From: Imbricaverruca yamaguchii
Taxonomy: Eukaryota; Arthropoda; Thecostraca; Neoverrucidae
Reading direction: 5' to 3'
Length of the DNA stretch: 64,000 nucleotides
Assembly: GCA_034440575.1 (NCBI GenBank)
Contig: JAOTOL010001501.1
Coordinates: 829,001 to 893,000 of the forward strand
Both the position numbers and the translations under genes were made by a program. The notes beneath the pieces were generated by a model. The model was given only the letters and a program-made list of their open reading frames with translations, made no database searches and was not told where the DNA came from. Shown here piece after piece: positions 12,961 through 25,181 of the stretch (position 1 is the first letter of the stretch; every line of letters starts with the position of its first letter).

Positions 12961-13789
12961 CCGGCAGAGGGAACCAGGAACAGTTCCTGGGAGTGGGACT
13001 ATGGAATGGGTAATTAGGAGAACGGCACCAGTCAATGCGATCTGGATACGGAACCGAGGAACTAAATCAGAAACAGGACCGGCAAACGGGATCGGGGAAC
13101 GGAACATGGGAAGAGAGCTATGAGAATAACACTTGGTAGTTTGATGAGCAATATAGCCGTGGAGCGGGACCAAAGAGTACAGCTGGCTATGGGTCTCCGC
13201 TTTCCAGTGGAGTAGCGATGGGAAAAAGGGGAGGGTGGTTTGAAACCAATGGGATTCAAGGACCAGGAAGCAGAATCCAGAACCGGAAAACGAACCAGGG
13301 ATGTGAGATCGGGATTTGGAACTGGGAAATGGAATCGTGACATAGGCTCGGAAAAGCGAATTGGTGATTAAATCAAGAAAAAACAGCAATTAAGAAAATT
13401 TAACCGGCTACGATAGTGAGGAACGATGAAACAGAGCAAAACCAGAACTGGAAATTGAGCCAAGGACACCATTTAGGGCCGCAGATCAAATTCAAATTGA
13501 TGGAACTTTTGGCGGTCAAAAAGTTTCGCCAAAATTAGTACGCTTCACTACTTATCACTGCCTATGAACACCAAGTTGGATGTCGTATGTACTTGGCACA
13601 ACTTCACAATTACCATATTGGAACGGCGTAATTAGGTCAAACGTTGTCCTCTTGCAACAGGAAAACAATAAATATTGGACGATGGTTTTGTTGTAGTAAA
13701 TATGAACTTACACTAACATTTACCATGCTTCCCTGTTTCGCGGGAGCATATTTTGATGCAATGACAATCAGGGATATATAAGGAGGGTG

Positions 13790-14060
13790 GCACTGGGTGT
13801 ATGCCTCCTCAACACGGAAGGTAGTGTTCCATCTGCCTGGAAAAGGTACCCCTTCGGGAAGGCTCGAGCGTACACCCTCTACTTTTTCAGCCAGAGGCGC
13901 TCCTCTGAGAGAAAAACGCGCCGCTTCTTCGGGAAGGCCCGAGTGCATCCGTTAAATTTTGAACCGGAGGCACCCTTCCAGATAATTTCGCACATGCACC
14001 CCTCTGAAGAAATGGTGGCCCTCCAGGCAAGGTCCCCACACGACCACTTCGGGACCTACG
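13790..14060 (+). repeat. Degenerate GC-rich tandem family, copy 1
   Basis: Repeating blocks of the kind GGAAGGCTCGAGTGCA and CAGCCAGAGGCGC recur at 42860-43090 and 43330-43620 with the same motifs. It is non-coding. Confidence 0.55.
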
Positions 14061-14389
14061 CCTAATTACAGCATTGCTCCTTCGTGGTTGTAAACTTCTC
14101 TCGCAAAGTTGACAACATCCGTTGAACCACTATGAAGAAAGTGGACGACTTGAAAAATACGATTTCATGTTTTAGAATTGGTGAACAGCAGTTTGGCTGT
14201 GTAAATTAAAAGCCAGCAATGACAGCCCGTCCGATCAGGTTATGACTGACTTCATGGGGGGAGGGGCTACTAGTCGAATATGATATCAGTTCCCGCTATC
14301 ACAATGGTTGCAAACAAAAAGAGATGTGCTCCTCCGATTGCAATGTTACAGTGAATCATTCTGCACACGCTGGACCTTCGACACGTTCG

Positions 14390-14770
14390 AAATTACCGGC
14401 GCGAGTTAATTCAGAGCCCTACTGTTTTCACTTCGGCTTCGAACAAATTGTTGGGGCCAAAACGGTAATTTACTAAGCCCTAGTGTTATTTATTTCGGAG
14501 CCACGTTGAATTTACTTGGGCCTGGGCCTTCAACGCATTTTTTTTTGGTAGCCCGACGCGAGCTCCTGGGCTCAATCACGATGTGAAAGAGAGCCCCAGG
14601 TGCGAGTTTGTGTGGTCCCGTCGTCTTGACTTATCCCCGACCTATATGTGTGGGCCCCAGCGCGATTTATCGGGACTCCAGCGTCATTTTGTTCCTAATT
14701 CAGGCGCAATTCTTATGAGCCCACCACTCCTGAGGGGTCCCCCGGTGCTACTGGTCTCGCAAAGTGGCTG
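14390..14770 (-). repeat. Degenerate repeat family, inverse copy
   Basis: On the - strand this reads as the same GGGCCCCAACAAT / GCGCTGGGGCCC-type units seen at 3470-6290. The assignment rests on composition and motif order only. Confidence 0.4.
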
Positions 14771-15222
14771 ATTGGCGGCGCGGAAGTGCGCCGAAAAATA
14801 TCTTCTAGCGGATTTCGGAGCGCGAAATGAGTCGGAATTGGGACCCTTCTGACCCCATGTTGGGGTGGGGGGGGGGAGCTAGAACTCTTTTAGCCCCATA
14901 CACCCTCTGGTTACTCTACTGGATCCGCGGAATCGAGTGAAATGTACTGGAAGTCACTTCCTTACTTCCTTACTTTATGCCTTGACAGCAGGAAGCCACT
15001 GTTACGACGTCGAAATTATGTCGTATGCATATCGATACGAAACAAATTCTTACTAGTTTGTGACTAATACGCAACGCGAAACCAGGGTAAGGTATTATCG
15101 ATTTAATATCGACTCAATGCATTTACATTTCCAGTCGATTTCGACTAATACGCAATGTCCAAGCAATGTGTATTAATAAGAGGTCTTGCTACACCACAAA
15201 ATAACGACAAATTGGAGAAATA

Positions 15223-15735
15223 TTAGCACGCGCACGTCTGGGGGGAGATATCTGCCTGCGGATTTTACTAATTTGTCGCTATACTAATCGGGTTAGCAAG
15301 GCCAAACCTCGCATGGCTGCTCATTGGTGTTTTCTGCATGTCCTCATAAATGTTTAACCCTAGGTCATCTCAGGTCAGATCACCAGGCCAGGCGAAGTGA
15401 CCCAACATCCCTGGGAGTTCTAGGTGGCATCACTTCCACAATAATTGGGCGATTCATTTCAAACTTATAACACGTCATGATCTCATCAGGGACCATAATA
15501 CATATCTCGGATTTTTCGTAGCATTGCTCTGAGGTCAGGTCGTGGCCATGGCCGGAATGACCTCACAACGGTTGTGGCTTGTAGTTGAAAGCTATGCTCA
15601 ATATTATCGCTGATATTTTTGCTCAGTGACCTCACCAAGGTCATCTGAGGTCACCTGAGATCACTACCACATTTTTGCGCATTATATCGCACTGCATTGA
15701 CCTAGAAAGCTGAAGTTACCGTTATAGTGCGTGCA
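15223..15735 (+). mobile_element. AGGTCA-rich foldback element, left half
   Basis: This opens with a terminal sequence like those at 22148 and 23178 (GCACGCGCACGTC followed by G-rich DNA and GATATCTGCC). It then matches the reverse complement of about 22590-23120 in order, including many AGGTCA half-sites. It is cut at 15735 by the pogo-type element and resumes at 21147. Confidence 0.75.
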
Positions 15736-16477
15736 GGGTAGAGTCGGGTAAGATGTCCCCTCGAGTAAGATTCCCGGTCCCCTCTATAGGCTGATCAAAG
15801 AACTAGAGAACATATCTGAGGTTCTTGACTGCAAGCAGAAGCCACGGTTGTTTATTGTGCAAAAAGTTGGTCCGTTGCTGCAAGTGCGTGACGAGCGCTG
15901 AGTGTTTCTGTGTTTTTCGACATTTTCAATCATGGAAGTTTAACAAAATAGTTGCAAATATCTGTCCAAATAATATACTTGCGTGCTGTAGAACTTTCCA
16001 TCCCGGAACATGATATATTTTTCCTCTTTAGGGTGCTATTCTCCAGTCCGCCACGATCGCAATATTTCTGCACGCTACGTGCGACCAAATTTCGGCATTG
16101 GTGGGTAAGACTGGATCGATGGGGAAGACGCCCCCGGGAGCACCTTGCCCCATAGATGGGGCGTCTTTCCCGCCGGTAGTTTACGAATGATACATTTATG
16201 TTTTAATATGTAGCTAATTAGCTTTCATACCTCGAATGCTTTTATACATTTCTTTTGTCACCCCCGGAGACGTGCGAACTATTGAAAATGTTCGTGAAGG
16301 GGGGTAAGCCACAAGGGATTCGGAAGTTGCAGTCTGAAATTTATCACGCACACTTTTCGTGTCGGAAAACATCTGTACATTTTTTGGTGCCAGGCCTTTC
16401 CAAATTGGGAGCTTGAATGCCATCCCCTCCCTGCTTGTTACGACCTTGGTCATTCATAAATGACATACTTACCTAAA

Positions 16478-16796
16478 CATTGCGTGAGAAGAAATATACG
16501 ACCTTCAATATATCAGGAGGTGCTGAGTTTACATCAAAAGTAACATTAGGGATGAAACTATATTACTCAACGTTTCGATCAGGGACCATCGTCAGGAGTG
16601 GAATCATCACTGTCAAAAACCAGGAGTGTCATCATAACTCCTGACGATGGCCCCTGGCAGAAACTTTGAGTAATATAGTATAATCCCTAGCGTTACTTTT
16701 GATGTAAACTCAGCACCTCCTGGTATATTGAAGGTCGTATATTTCTTCTCACGCAATGTCTAAAATCCAGGAGCACTTAAGAGCCATTCTTTGTTG
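16478..16796. mobile_element. 319-bp foldback insertion
   Basis: Arms of about 130 bp, nearly perfect reverse complements, run from ACATTGCGTGAGAAG to its complement ending at 16759. A 37-bp non-palindromic tail follows. An exact 12-bp direct repeat, TACTTACCTAAA, lies immediately before (16466-16477) and after (16797-16808), consistent with a target-site duplication. It has no coding capacity. It lies within the pogo-type element and so inserted after it. Confidence 0.75.
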
Positions 16797-17337
16797 TACT
16801 TACCTAAATGTGAAAGTGTCTGTATTAATCGATCTACCCATATCTATCACAGATAATACCCAGATAATAACAGATCTAAGCAGCCAATGAATGAAGATAA
16901 TAATACTGACTTTACCCCAATACTATAATACAAATGTATATGCACCAAATTACGGCAGACTGTGTGAAAATATTTGTCCCTAGCGAAGAGCATCACCCTT
17001 GCGCACCATTTCAAGGCTTGTCAAAGTATTTCCAGTTTGTTCCAATATGTGCAACAATCACCACCGGCGCGGGAACTGTTTCAAAGTTGGGAGCCAAACA
17101 ACTATTTTTTGCCAAAATATTACCGGTCAACGCCATAGGGTCAATGTTAAAAATCACTAAAGTTGGTTCGGGTAGGGGGTGGGAGGCTCTGCCCTTCCTG
17201 TTCTCCTCACCACCCCCGGTTCATGCGTCCTTGGCAAACACCATCAGATAATATTTTGCCACAACCATAATCAGTTTGTGTCAATTTCCACCACAATTTT
17301 CTAATTCCGATATCATTTTCAGGGTTACGTAACATGG

Positions 17338-17390
17338 CACGAACCGGAACCAGGAACCGGAACCGGAACCTAACCGGAACTTCGGACCGA
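17338..17390 (+). repeat. GGAACC hexanucleotide repeat
   Basis: Imperfect tandem GGAACC units just upstream of the transposase N-terminal part. Confidence 0.7.
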
Positions 17391-17458
17391 TGATCCTATG
17401 GCCGAGAGAGTCCCAAGCAAGCCCTTTAAGCCATACGTAGTGGAACTTCCTGCGTAAG

Positions 17459-17886
17459 GTCTCCAAAATGTACAAGATATCCCTAAAAACACTGCGTCGC
17501 CACTGGGACAAGAAGGTGCTGGTCCCGGGAAGTATGGGAAGGTCTACAGACATTACAAAGGAAATGGAGGAACAACACGTACAAGAGATCAAAGAAATGG
17601 AGAAACTTCTTCTTGTGCTTACAGCACTGGATGTACGCGTTTAGCCTACGAGTTCGCAGAGAAGATGGACATGAAAGTGCGGTTCGACAAAGAACACAGG
17701 ACGGCTGGGAAAGACTAGCTTTACTTATTTTTGCGTTGTCACCCAAGCCTGTCAATGAAGAGCCCAGAAGCCACAAGCCTATCCCGAGCCGTCGGATTTA
17801 ACCGACCTCAGGTCAAGAAGTTCTTCGACGCATACGAATCAGTTCTCGACGGAGGCAACTACGGGCCCATGAAAGTATTGAATATC
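17459..17886 (+). pseudogene. Pogo/Tigger transposase, N-terminal part
   Basis: Translated pieces show a helix-turn-helix of the Psq/CENP-B type (KVSKMYKISLKTLRRH), then EMEEQHVQEIKEME and LAYEFAEKM, and then the second DNA-binding helix block containing SPEATSLSRAVGFN. This order is diagnostic of CENP-B/Tigger/jerky transposases, which bind transposon ends and cut and paste DNA. It is broken by a frameshift near 17638 and by a TAG near 17716 where a Trp is normal. The reading stops at MKVLN where a palindrome and a 1.4-kb insertion begin. The rest of the enzyme resumes at 19323. Confidence 0.85.
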
Positions 17887-17908
17887 ATATTCCATACTTT
17901 CATGGGCC
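17864..17908. repeat. 45-bp snap-back palindrome in transposase
   Basis: Centred at 17886 with 22-nt arms and one mismatch. The left arm is transposase coding sequence; the right arm is its inverted copy and begins exactly where the coding sequence is interrupted. Confidence 0.9.
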
Positions 17909-19322
17909 ATTTAATTGTGAACGTTCCATTGATGAACAGCACACAAGTGCCCCACTTGTTAGCAGTTGCATGAACTCTTAGTAGCACCATGCATGGGTGT
18001 CGTGACGGACTTTGGATGGGGTAGAGACGGCACGAGAGGTCTTTCTAAAGTTATTTTTGATGCAAAGTAATTCTGCAAAATACTCAATCATACTTATATT
18101 GTTAAATTACATAAAGCTTCGAGGGACCAGGCCCCTAGGGCTCAAATATGCTATGTTAGCTGGGATAGGTAGGCGTGCCCGCTTTCAGTCATTGAGCACT
18201 CCCACTCTTAGAATTTGTATTGGGTCGGAATATGGTGGGCTTTGATAGTAAGCCTGCATACGTCAAAGAACGTGACCTCTTAGTCAAAGTTCTCGACTAG
18301 GCCACGTCCACCAGAGGCATAGGAACGTCTCAAAAAGTGTGCATGTGTATGTGGAAAGGGGGCAAAGCCCTTGAACCATGAAAAGTGTGGGCCATACCAG
18401 TCCTCCCCTGTTTCCACACCTATGATGTTTACTCGTCTTACCGATGCCGGCGGATTCAGTAACGGTGGAAATGGCGAGGGCAGTGGCATATCCGAGGGGG
18501 ATAAAAGAAAACAAAGACCATTTTTGCTTTATGGTATTTTGCAATATCATGTTCAGGTCGTACCGTACCCAGATCATAATAATTGACATTAATTTGCATA
18601 CCACTCGATCCGACTCAAAATAGGCTGGCTGTACCCACACTTCGCGGTGAAGGCGGAGACAAACATTTGCCTTCGCATATGGTGACTTTAGCATTATTTA
18701 TATGATGCTGCTTGATAAATAATGCATCTAAGACAAGGTTTGTTTCATATGAAAGAAGAAAAAAATAAGTAAAATCCCGTACACAAGCACCCTTATCATC
18801 TTCACCAAATGGACATTGTCCTCGCACACATCGTTGCGAAGTTATTTCATCTTTAAGCAAATTTGACGATGTATAGCGGCAGTGTCAGTTGATCAGGAAT
18901 ACCTTCATTGAAACGAGCGATCAATTCTAAAGGGGTTCCAGGGGGGCATTTTTAGTTCCTACCATCCTTAAATCAAAATATTAAATTTCACAAGCGACCA
19001 CGTCATGCTTCCGGCGTTCCCCATGCTTAAGCTATAGGGAAAACCGCTGACCCGACTACCTTAGAACAAAATTGACGATTACTATCGACCATTATATTGG
19101 AGTCTAAGTGGTATCAGCTGATATATAAATCATGATTGTATCCATCACAGGTGGGGAAAAATCTCTAGATAGCATACTTTCTTTGTGTTTGACAATCATC
19201 TTCAAGATTTTGCATCTAGCGGCCGCGGCCACCATGCGACCCAATAGCATGCTTACAGTTCGACCATTCGCCGTTAGGTGCAAACGAAGCGCCACCAGTA
19301 GCGTGCCCGCGCACGTCCCCTA
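17887..19322. other. 1.4-kb insertion inside the transposase
   Basis: This separates MKVLN from the V-x-ETG catalytic block that normally follows within a few residues. No known protein, clear terminal repeats or target duplication were found. A GCGGCCGCGGCCACCATG string at 19218-19235 looks like a cloning junction but sits in ordinary flanking sequence. Confidence 0.55.
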
Positions 19323-20600
19323 TCGTGTATGAAACTGGGGTGACCAACGTACAAACTCCAGGGAAGATCGTTGCTTCCAAAGGCTTTAAAAGAGTCAGGA
19401 AAATCACAGGCGGAGAGCGCGGCAAGACTGTCACTGTTCTGTGCAGTCAACGCGGCTGGATTGTACTTACCTCCAGTCTTTGTCTTCGGCAGGATGAAGA
19501 TGGTTCAAAGTCTGATGAACGGTGCGCCGCCAGGCGCGGTGGGAACGTGCACTAAGTCTGAATGGACCGATCAGGAGGTTTTCCTCACGTGGTTCCACCA
19601 TTTCCTGGCGGTTGTGAAGCCCTCAATGCAGGACAAACACGTGATCATCCTCGATGGACATCACAGCCATAAGTCGCTCGAGGTCGTCGACATGGCTCGG
19701 GAAAACGGCGTGACAATTATCACACTGCTGCCGGATTCTACTCATAGAATGCAGCCGCTGGATGTGGCGGTATTCAAGTCCTTCAAGAGCGCGTACAACA
19801 ACGCAGTGGGCACCTAGATGCGTGCCCATCCAGGTAGGCGCGTGACCGAGTACGAGCTGGCTCATATCTTCAGCACTGCCTACTCGAGATCTACTACCAT
19901 GGATCGGGCGATCAATGGATTTTAAGCCTCAGGAATATGGTCCTGTGACATGGTTTTCACCGAGGATGATTTTGCACCCGCATAGATGACTGAGGAGGAG
20001 GCTCCCGATTCCCCCGCCGGTCTCGACGGGAGCGTGCTACAGTCGTCTCAAGAACCGGCGCCGGAGACTGCGGGCTCGAGCGCCACAGCTGCCGGTCTCG
20101 ACGAGAGCGTGCTACAGTCGTCTCATGGAGCCGGCGCCGGATCCTGCGGGCTCGAGCGCCACAGCTGCCGGTCTCGAGGAGTGCGCGCAGCAGTCACCAA
20201 CCAGCATTCTAGATATGTTATGCACTACTCCGCGAGCGGAAAAGAGAAAGAGATCTCGTCGGGCTGAACAAGCCACAGTAATCACGTCGTCTCCCAACAA
20301 GAAAATGCTTGAAGAAAGAAAAATAAAGAAGGGAAAAAAGTAGAGGCAGCTAAAAAGAAGGGGACAAGACAGACAAAGCCAGGATCGCAAAAGAAAAAAA
20401 AACAACAAGCTGGCAAATCTGCATCGCCGCAAGAACCATATGACACGAGGTGCATTATCTGTGGCATGATATTTATCGTGTCGTGTGAAGAGTGGATTTA
20501 GTGCGCAACCTGCCAAGGCTGGGCATGTGTGCTCTGTACCGACGTCCGACGTACAAGCTAACGGCGATGGTGCCTAGACTTGTGACCTGTGCCGCTAATA
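19323..20600 (+). pseudogene. Pogo/Tigger transposase, DDE and C-terminus
   Basis: The DDE_1 endonuclease fold is clear: xETGVTNVQTPGK, then GLYLPPVFVFGR, EWTDQEVFLTWFHHF, VIILDGHHSHKS and LLPDSTHRMQPLDVAVFKSFK. The first catalytic Asp is changed (YETG instead of DETG). A frameshift lies near 19437, and in-frame stops at 19815 (Trp position), 19922 and 19984 precede an acidic, repeat-bearing linker (about 20020-20180). The C-terminus ends in a Cys-rich CxxC...EEW...CxxCxGWA...CTD...TCDLC finger at about 20449-20600, typical of this family. Several further shifts occur, so no enzyme can be made. Confidence 0.9.
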
Positions 20601-21146
20601 CATTTGATATGTGCAGCCAGCGTATGTTTTAAGTTGAATTGAAACTTGTGAAGGCATGATATGCCCTAAGGCATGATATGGTGATGTGGTGGCACCAGCC
20701 TGGTGGAATCCTACCTTAAGAAGAATTCACGGGTGGCTGGTGATTTCGGTACCAAATTGTTTCTTTGTCGCAAACTCAGAATAAAACATGAACGTTTCGT
20801 TTTTTTTCAGTGAGGGGAAGGAAAGTGTCTGCCGGTTGAAGTGCCTACGAATTTATGAATGATAAAGTTGCATTTTATGGCAATGGGGAAAGATGCCCAG
20901 GGAAAGGGCATCTTACCCATACCCATGGGGCATCTCACCCACCCCATTGAGTAAGACGCCCTTTTGCATGGCTCTGGTAAAATTTCAACAATGAGAAAAC
21001 GAGACAAGTCTCAGTGATCCGGTGCATTCCAGTGGATAGAAAAATGATGGGGCTTCGTGTTGACATTCAGAAATCCAGGATTTTGGGGTTAATTTGATCA
21101 CAATGCCAATTTTCCTAAATCCTGGACATCTTACCCCACTCTCCCC

Positions 21147-21560
21147 TATTGCCAAGACGTGACTTTTGATACATTGCATGACCTGCCTAGGCTACCCGAT
21201 GACCTTGACCTGAGGTCATAGTTTCGGAGTAAGAAGTATTCCTGCTTGGGTACGTAGTTGGCCTCGATTGTCCTCTGTAAATCTCATGCACTTTGAGGTC
21301 GTTTATGAATATGCGAGTAAATCATTTACTCTATGACCTCTGCAAGGTCATCTTAGGTCATCGCACACAGCTGCAAATTATTTCTCACAGTATTGGACTG
21401 AAGCGATCAAACCAACGGTGATAGGTTTGTCTCCTCAATGCGCCGAAAAATAGGTGTCGAGTGTTCCTAGGTTGCTTAGTACCCTCGATCTAAGGCCACG
21501 CTCCTAATATTTGGCCTGGTCAGGTCAGGTGAAGTAAAATGTGGTAAATTGTCCAACACT
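21147..21560 (+). mobile_element. AGGTCA-rich foldback element, right half
   Basis: Continues the element cut at 15735. The first bases after the TA align with the paralogue at about 22610 and below, including the GATACATTGCATGA-like block and repeated GACCTTGACCTGAGGTCAT. The distal end is diverged and no clear terminal repeat is seen. Confidence 0.65.
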
Positions 21561-22147
21561 TTTACGTAGCTACTGGATTTTGTCTTGCATTGAAATTGTT
21601 GGGCGGGAATGCAATGACTGACTACGTAATAAATGAAATACATATGGGCAAATTTTGCTAGAGCTAGTTGGGCCCGATGTCAAGGGATCGGACTGATTTC
21701 TAGTGAGTTGCCAGCGTGGGAAGCGCGCGTATTTTGTTGGTGGGCGTCACAAGATAATCAGCGCGACGCGATAGCTTTACGGCTTTCCTTGCGGTGTCGC
21801 GTTTGAAATCGACGCCGGGTCGCGCCACCGCCGCGGCGATTGGTGCAAGGTAGATGTGGTCCGAGCGTGTGAACAAGAGTTCTGAGCGTGTAATCTGCAT
21901 TGCAATAACACACAGAGTGACGAGCTATTAGCGAAGCCTCGAGTGTTGTTCTATGTGAGCATTGAACGCAGATATATCGTGTAATATAATTGTAATAGAA
22001 TTCGTCGTTTCCGTACCTATCCACTACCAAATGGACCCGGTCTCGAATATCGTGCCTTTCAATCATGTCTCTTGCGAATCGGATCAGAATATTCTGAAAT
22101 ATATGAGTGCTGGTCGCGGCGCATATATCACAAACATTTGTGCGACA

Positions 22148-23178
22148 ACTTTAACACTCGCACGTCCGGCGGTCCGTGCCAACTTCGCATGTCCGTGGGG
22201 GGGGGGGCAGATGTCTGCCACCCCTAAGATATCTGGAACTATGCTAGCTAGCGACAAACGGAAAACGGCATTGGATAGCTGGTGACGGTTTCTATCGAAA
22301 GTGTTTCGGTCACTTTTTCGCTCAGGTCAACATTCAGGTTACTGGGCCATCATAGGTCAAATTCTATCAGATGAGGTGTGACTCAGATATTAGCACATAT
22401 CTCAGGACCTGTAACCGATAGAAACAAACGGCAAACGCTATTCGGCAGTACTTGAAATGCGATACCGTCAGTACGCGGCGTAATTTAAGGTCAGTTCAAC
22501 CGAAACTCAGGTCAAGGTCATGAAGTCATGACCTCAGGCCAAGGTCAGGAAGTCGTCTAGGGAGATCATGTAATGTATCAATCGACACGTCTTGACGATA
22601 CAAGAACAAGGACGGCAATTTCAGCCTTCTAGCTCAATGCAGTACGATACAATGCGCAGAAATGTGTAGTGATCTCAGGTGACCTCAGAGACCTTGGTGA
22701 GGTCACTGAGCAAAAATGTCAGCGGTAACATTGAGCATAGCTTCCACCTACATGCCACAACCGTTGTGAGATCATTCTGAGAGCAAATATGCAACCAGGG
22801 AACATTTGCATATTTTACAATAGCCCTATAATGGGGAAGCCATGGCCGCGACCTGACCTAAGGTCAATGCTACGAAAAAAAACGATTTACATATTATGGT
22901 CCCTGATGAGGTCATGACATGTTATAAGTGTGAAATCAATCGCCCAATTATTGTGGAAGTTATGCCACCTAGAACTCCGAGTGTAGTTGGGTCACTTCGC
23001 CTGACCTGGTGACCTGACCTGAGCTGACCCAGGATTAACAATGTATGAGGATATGCGGAAAAGACCAATGAACAGCTATGCCAGGTTTTGCCTCGCTAAC
23101 CCGATGAGTTTGGCGGCAAATGAGGAAAAACCGGAGGGGGCAGATATCTGCTCCCCCCCCGGGACGTGCGCGTGTTAA
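22148..23178 (-). mobile_element. AGGTCA-rich foldback element, complete copy
   Basis: About 1.03 kb bounded by inverted ends of the type TTAACACGCGCACGTCC, each followed by a G-run and a CAGATATCTG-like palindrome. The interior carries many AGGTCA/TGACCT half-sites, including AAGGTCATGAAGTCATGACCT near 22520. No transposase frame is present, so it is a non-autonomous DNA element. In the reverse orientation it aligns with both halves of the copy split at 15735/21147. Confidence 0.75.
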
Positions 23179-23289
23179 CTAACGCAGCCGTGTATTATCC
23201 CGCAGTAAATTATGTAGCGAACATCAGTGTAGTATAAAACCAAATGTGATGAAAAATTTTAACACCAGCGAAATGCTCTTGTTGAGATG

Positions 23290-23860
23290 TTTTGAATGAT
23301 ATGAGACATGACCTACCTAGGACAGAAAACAGTCTTGACCGCGGTCAACCGAGGTCAGGGTCAAATATTGAGATAACTATGACATGTCATCGGGGCCTTT
23401 TCTCGTCATATAAAGCAAAATCAGCATCCCATCGCCATACTGTAAACAAAAATTGTACCGGATAATTGCAATGTATTTTTCCCACGTTCGGTGGCCTCGG
23501 GTGACCTATCTGTTGACCTGACCATAATTCACACCAAGTATTCTCGATAGCACATTTCAAGGGCTGTCAAATAGCCTTCGCTGTTTGTTTCTATCTTTTA
23601 CAGGTCCTGAGATATGTGTCAATATCTGAGAGTCCCACACGATCTGGTCGAATTTGACGTATGATGATCCAGTGACCTAGATATTGACCTGAACGAAACA
23701 ATCACCGAAATAATTTCGATAGAGCTTGTCACCAGCTATCCAACGCCGTTTTCCGTTTGTCGCTAGCTAGCATAGTTCTGGAGATCTTATGGACAGATAT
23801 CTGCCCCCCCCCCCCCGACCGGCGAAGTTGACGCGCACTGCCGGGCGTGCGCATGTTAAG
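23290..23860 (+). mobile_element. AGGTCA-rich foldback element, partial copy
   Basis: In the + orientation this matches the reverse complement of about 22150-22480 through GTCACCAGCTATCCAACGCC and GTCGCTAGCTAGCATAGTTC to a poly-C run and a GCGCATGTTAA terminus. The 5' part is diverged. It lies back to back with the complete copy. Confidence 0.7.
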
Positions 23861-23869
23861 CAGCAAGAG

Positions 23870-25138
23870 TGATACCAGTTGGTCATACTAATCAATGGTT
23901 ACTTGTGAAATCCCATTTCGCCTGCTATCCCGATAGGCACCCTTTCCGAATCGTTTCTACATGGGATCGTCATATTGTGCTTTTGCCAGTTTTCGACCGA
24001 TAAGCGATACGTTACAGAAAACCAATGTTGAAACGATGTTGCTTAGCAGGTTGTGCTGTAGCACGACACAGCATGCAATCCTGCGATATTTTGCTTTCTT
24101 TCTTCTTCGCATAGCTAGTGAAAAATCTTCGCTATGTATCTACTCCCGTAATGTTCTCGTTGACAGCGCTTGCTTCCGCATGAATGTTGAAAATATGCAG
24201 GGGCGTCGATTTGTATCCTTTTGTGGGGCCATGGTCTCACCAATGTTAATCTCCCCCCATGTTGATTCCCCCCCCAATAATCTATGCTATTTTTATGCTG
24301 ATAAGAAAGCTTAAGGGAAAAAAACATCATATGAAACGGAAAACGTAATTCATACACATTTTGGACCCAAAAGAAACAGATTTGGATTATATAGTAGGCT
24401 GGCAGTCCACCTATTGCTGTAAACTTGAAAATTGTGCAAACAAATCTGAAATAGCTGGATTTCTATCAACTGTGGAAGGACGACTTACTTTGGATGCACT
24501 TTAAACCAAATTGTCTGACAAAGCTCCTAAGCCACCACACAACAATTGCATTGTCATACTGATGTTTGTGCACACCACCAAGGGCAGCACCACATGCATA
24601 TGCAGCTTGAACAGGATTCATTCCATTCTCAATTTCCAGTCATCAAATTTCATACAATCCAGTGCAGTGAAAACAATCACACTCATCATTGAATTTGTGG
24701 ACATACAGACTATAATAATATCCAGCAGCCTACCCATCACCTTATCAGCTTGATATTTACCTAGGCAGGTACATGCCCAATGAAGTATCACCTAGGTAGG
24801 CACCTACCTAGGTACCTCAAAGTGAACCAACGAGAGCCACATCTGAGCCAGTCTGCCAGCTTATGATACCATGAAAGAAAAAGGTCGGAAGAAGCTGCAT
24901 GGACATTTTTGCAATTGATATTCCTGAAGAAAGCAATAGGTAGGTACTAGTATATGCACAGTCATGGACCAATGTCTGGCAGCGTGCATCAAATGCCACC
25001 GAAGGTACCATTACATTAGAAGGCGCATCAAAGTTTTCCTGGAAGCCTTGATGACGTCTTAGCTTTTTCCTTTACTACGGCAGAAATTGATAGCATCAAG
25101 CATTGACCTCTATGTCAATGGCATCAGGCAATGAACTT

Positions 25139-25181
<43 letters not shown>

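Larger units (their letters stand above)
15736..21146 (+). mobile_element. Pogo/Tigger-type DNA transposon, dead
   Basis: Terminal inverted repeats GGGTAGAGTCGGGTAAGATG (left) and GGGGAGAGTGGGGTAAGATG (right, reverse complement) bound 5411 bp. Subterminal copies of the GGTAAGATGCCCC motif lie at about 16105-16170 and 20880-20960. It sits inside the AGGTCA-rich element. The undisturbed paralogue at 22.6 kb shows that the target was a TA, kept as TA on the right (21147-21148) and mutated to CA on the left. TA targeting fits the Tc1/mariner-pogo superfamily. Inside is a broken CENP-B/DDE transposase. Confidence 0.85.

Noticed and set aside
12874..13389. 171-residue - strand open frame
   Set aside because: It lies in purine-rich GGAACCGG/AAAGTCGAAGG degenerate repeats; the residues are low-complexity Ser/Pro/Phe and frames occur on both strands.
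19218..19235. Possible vector junction: NotI-like site followed by GCCACCATG
   Set aside because: No other vector sequence flanks it and the surrounding sequence is ordinary; taken as chance in a GC-rich patch.
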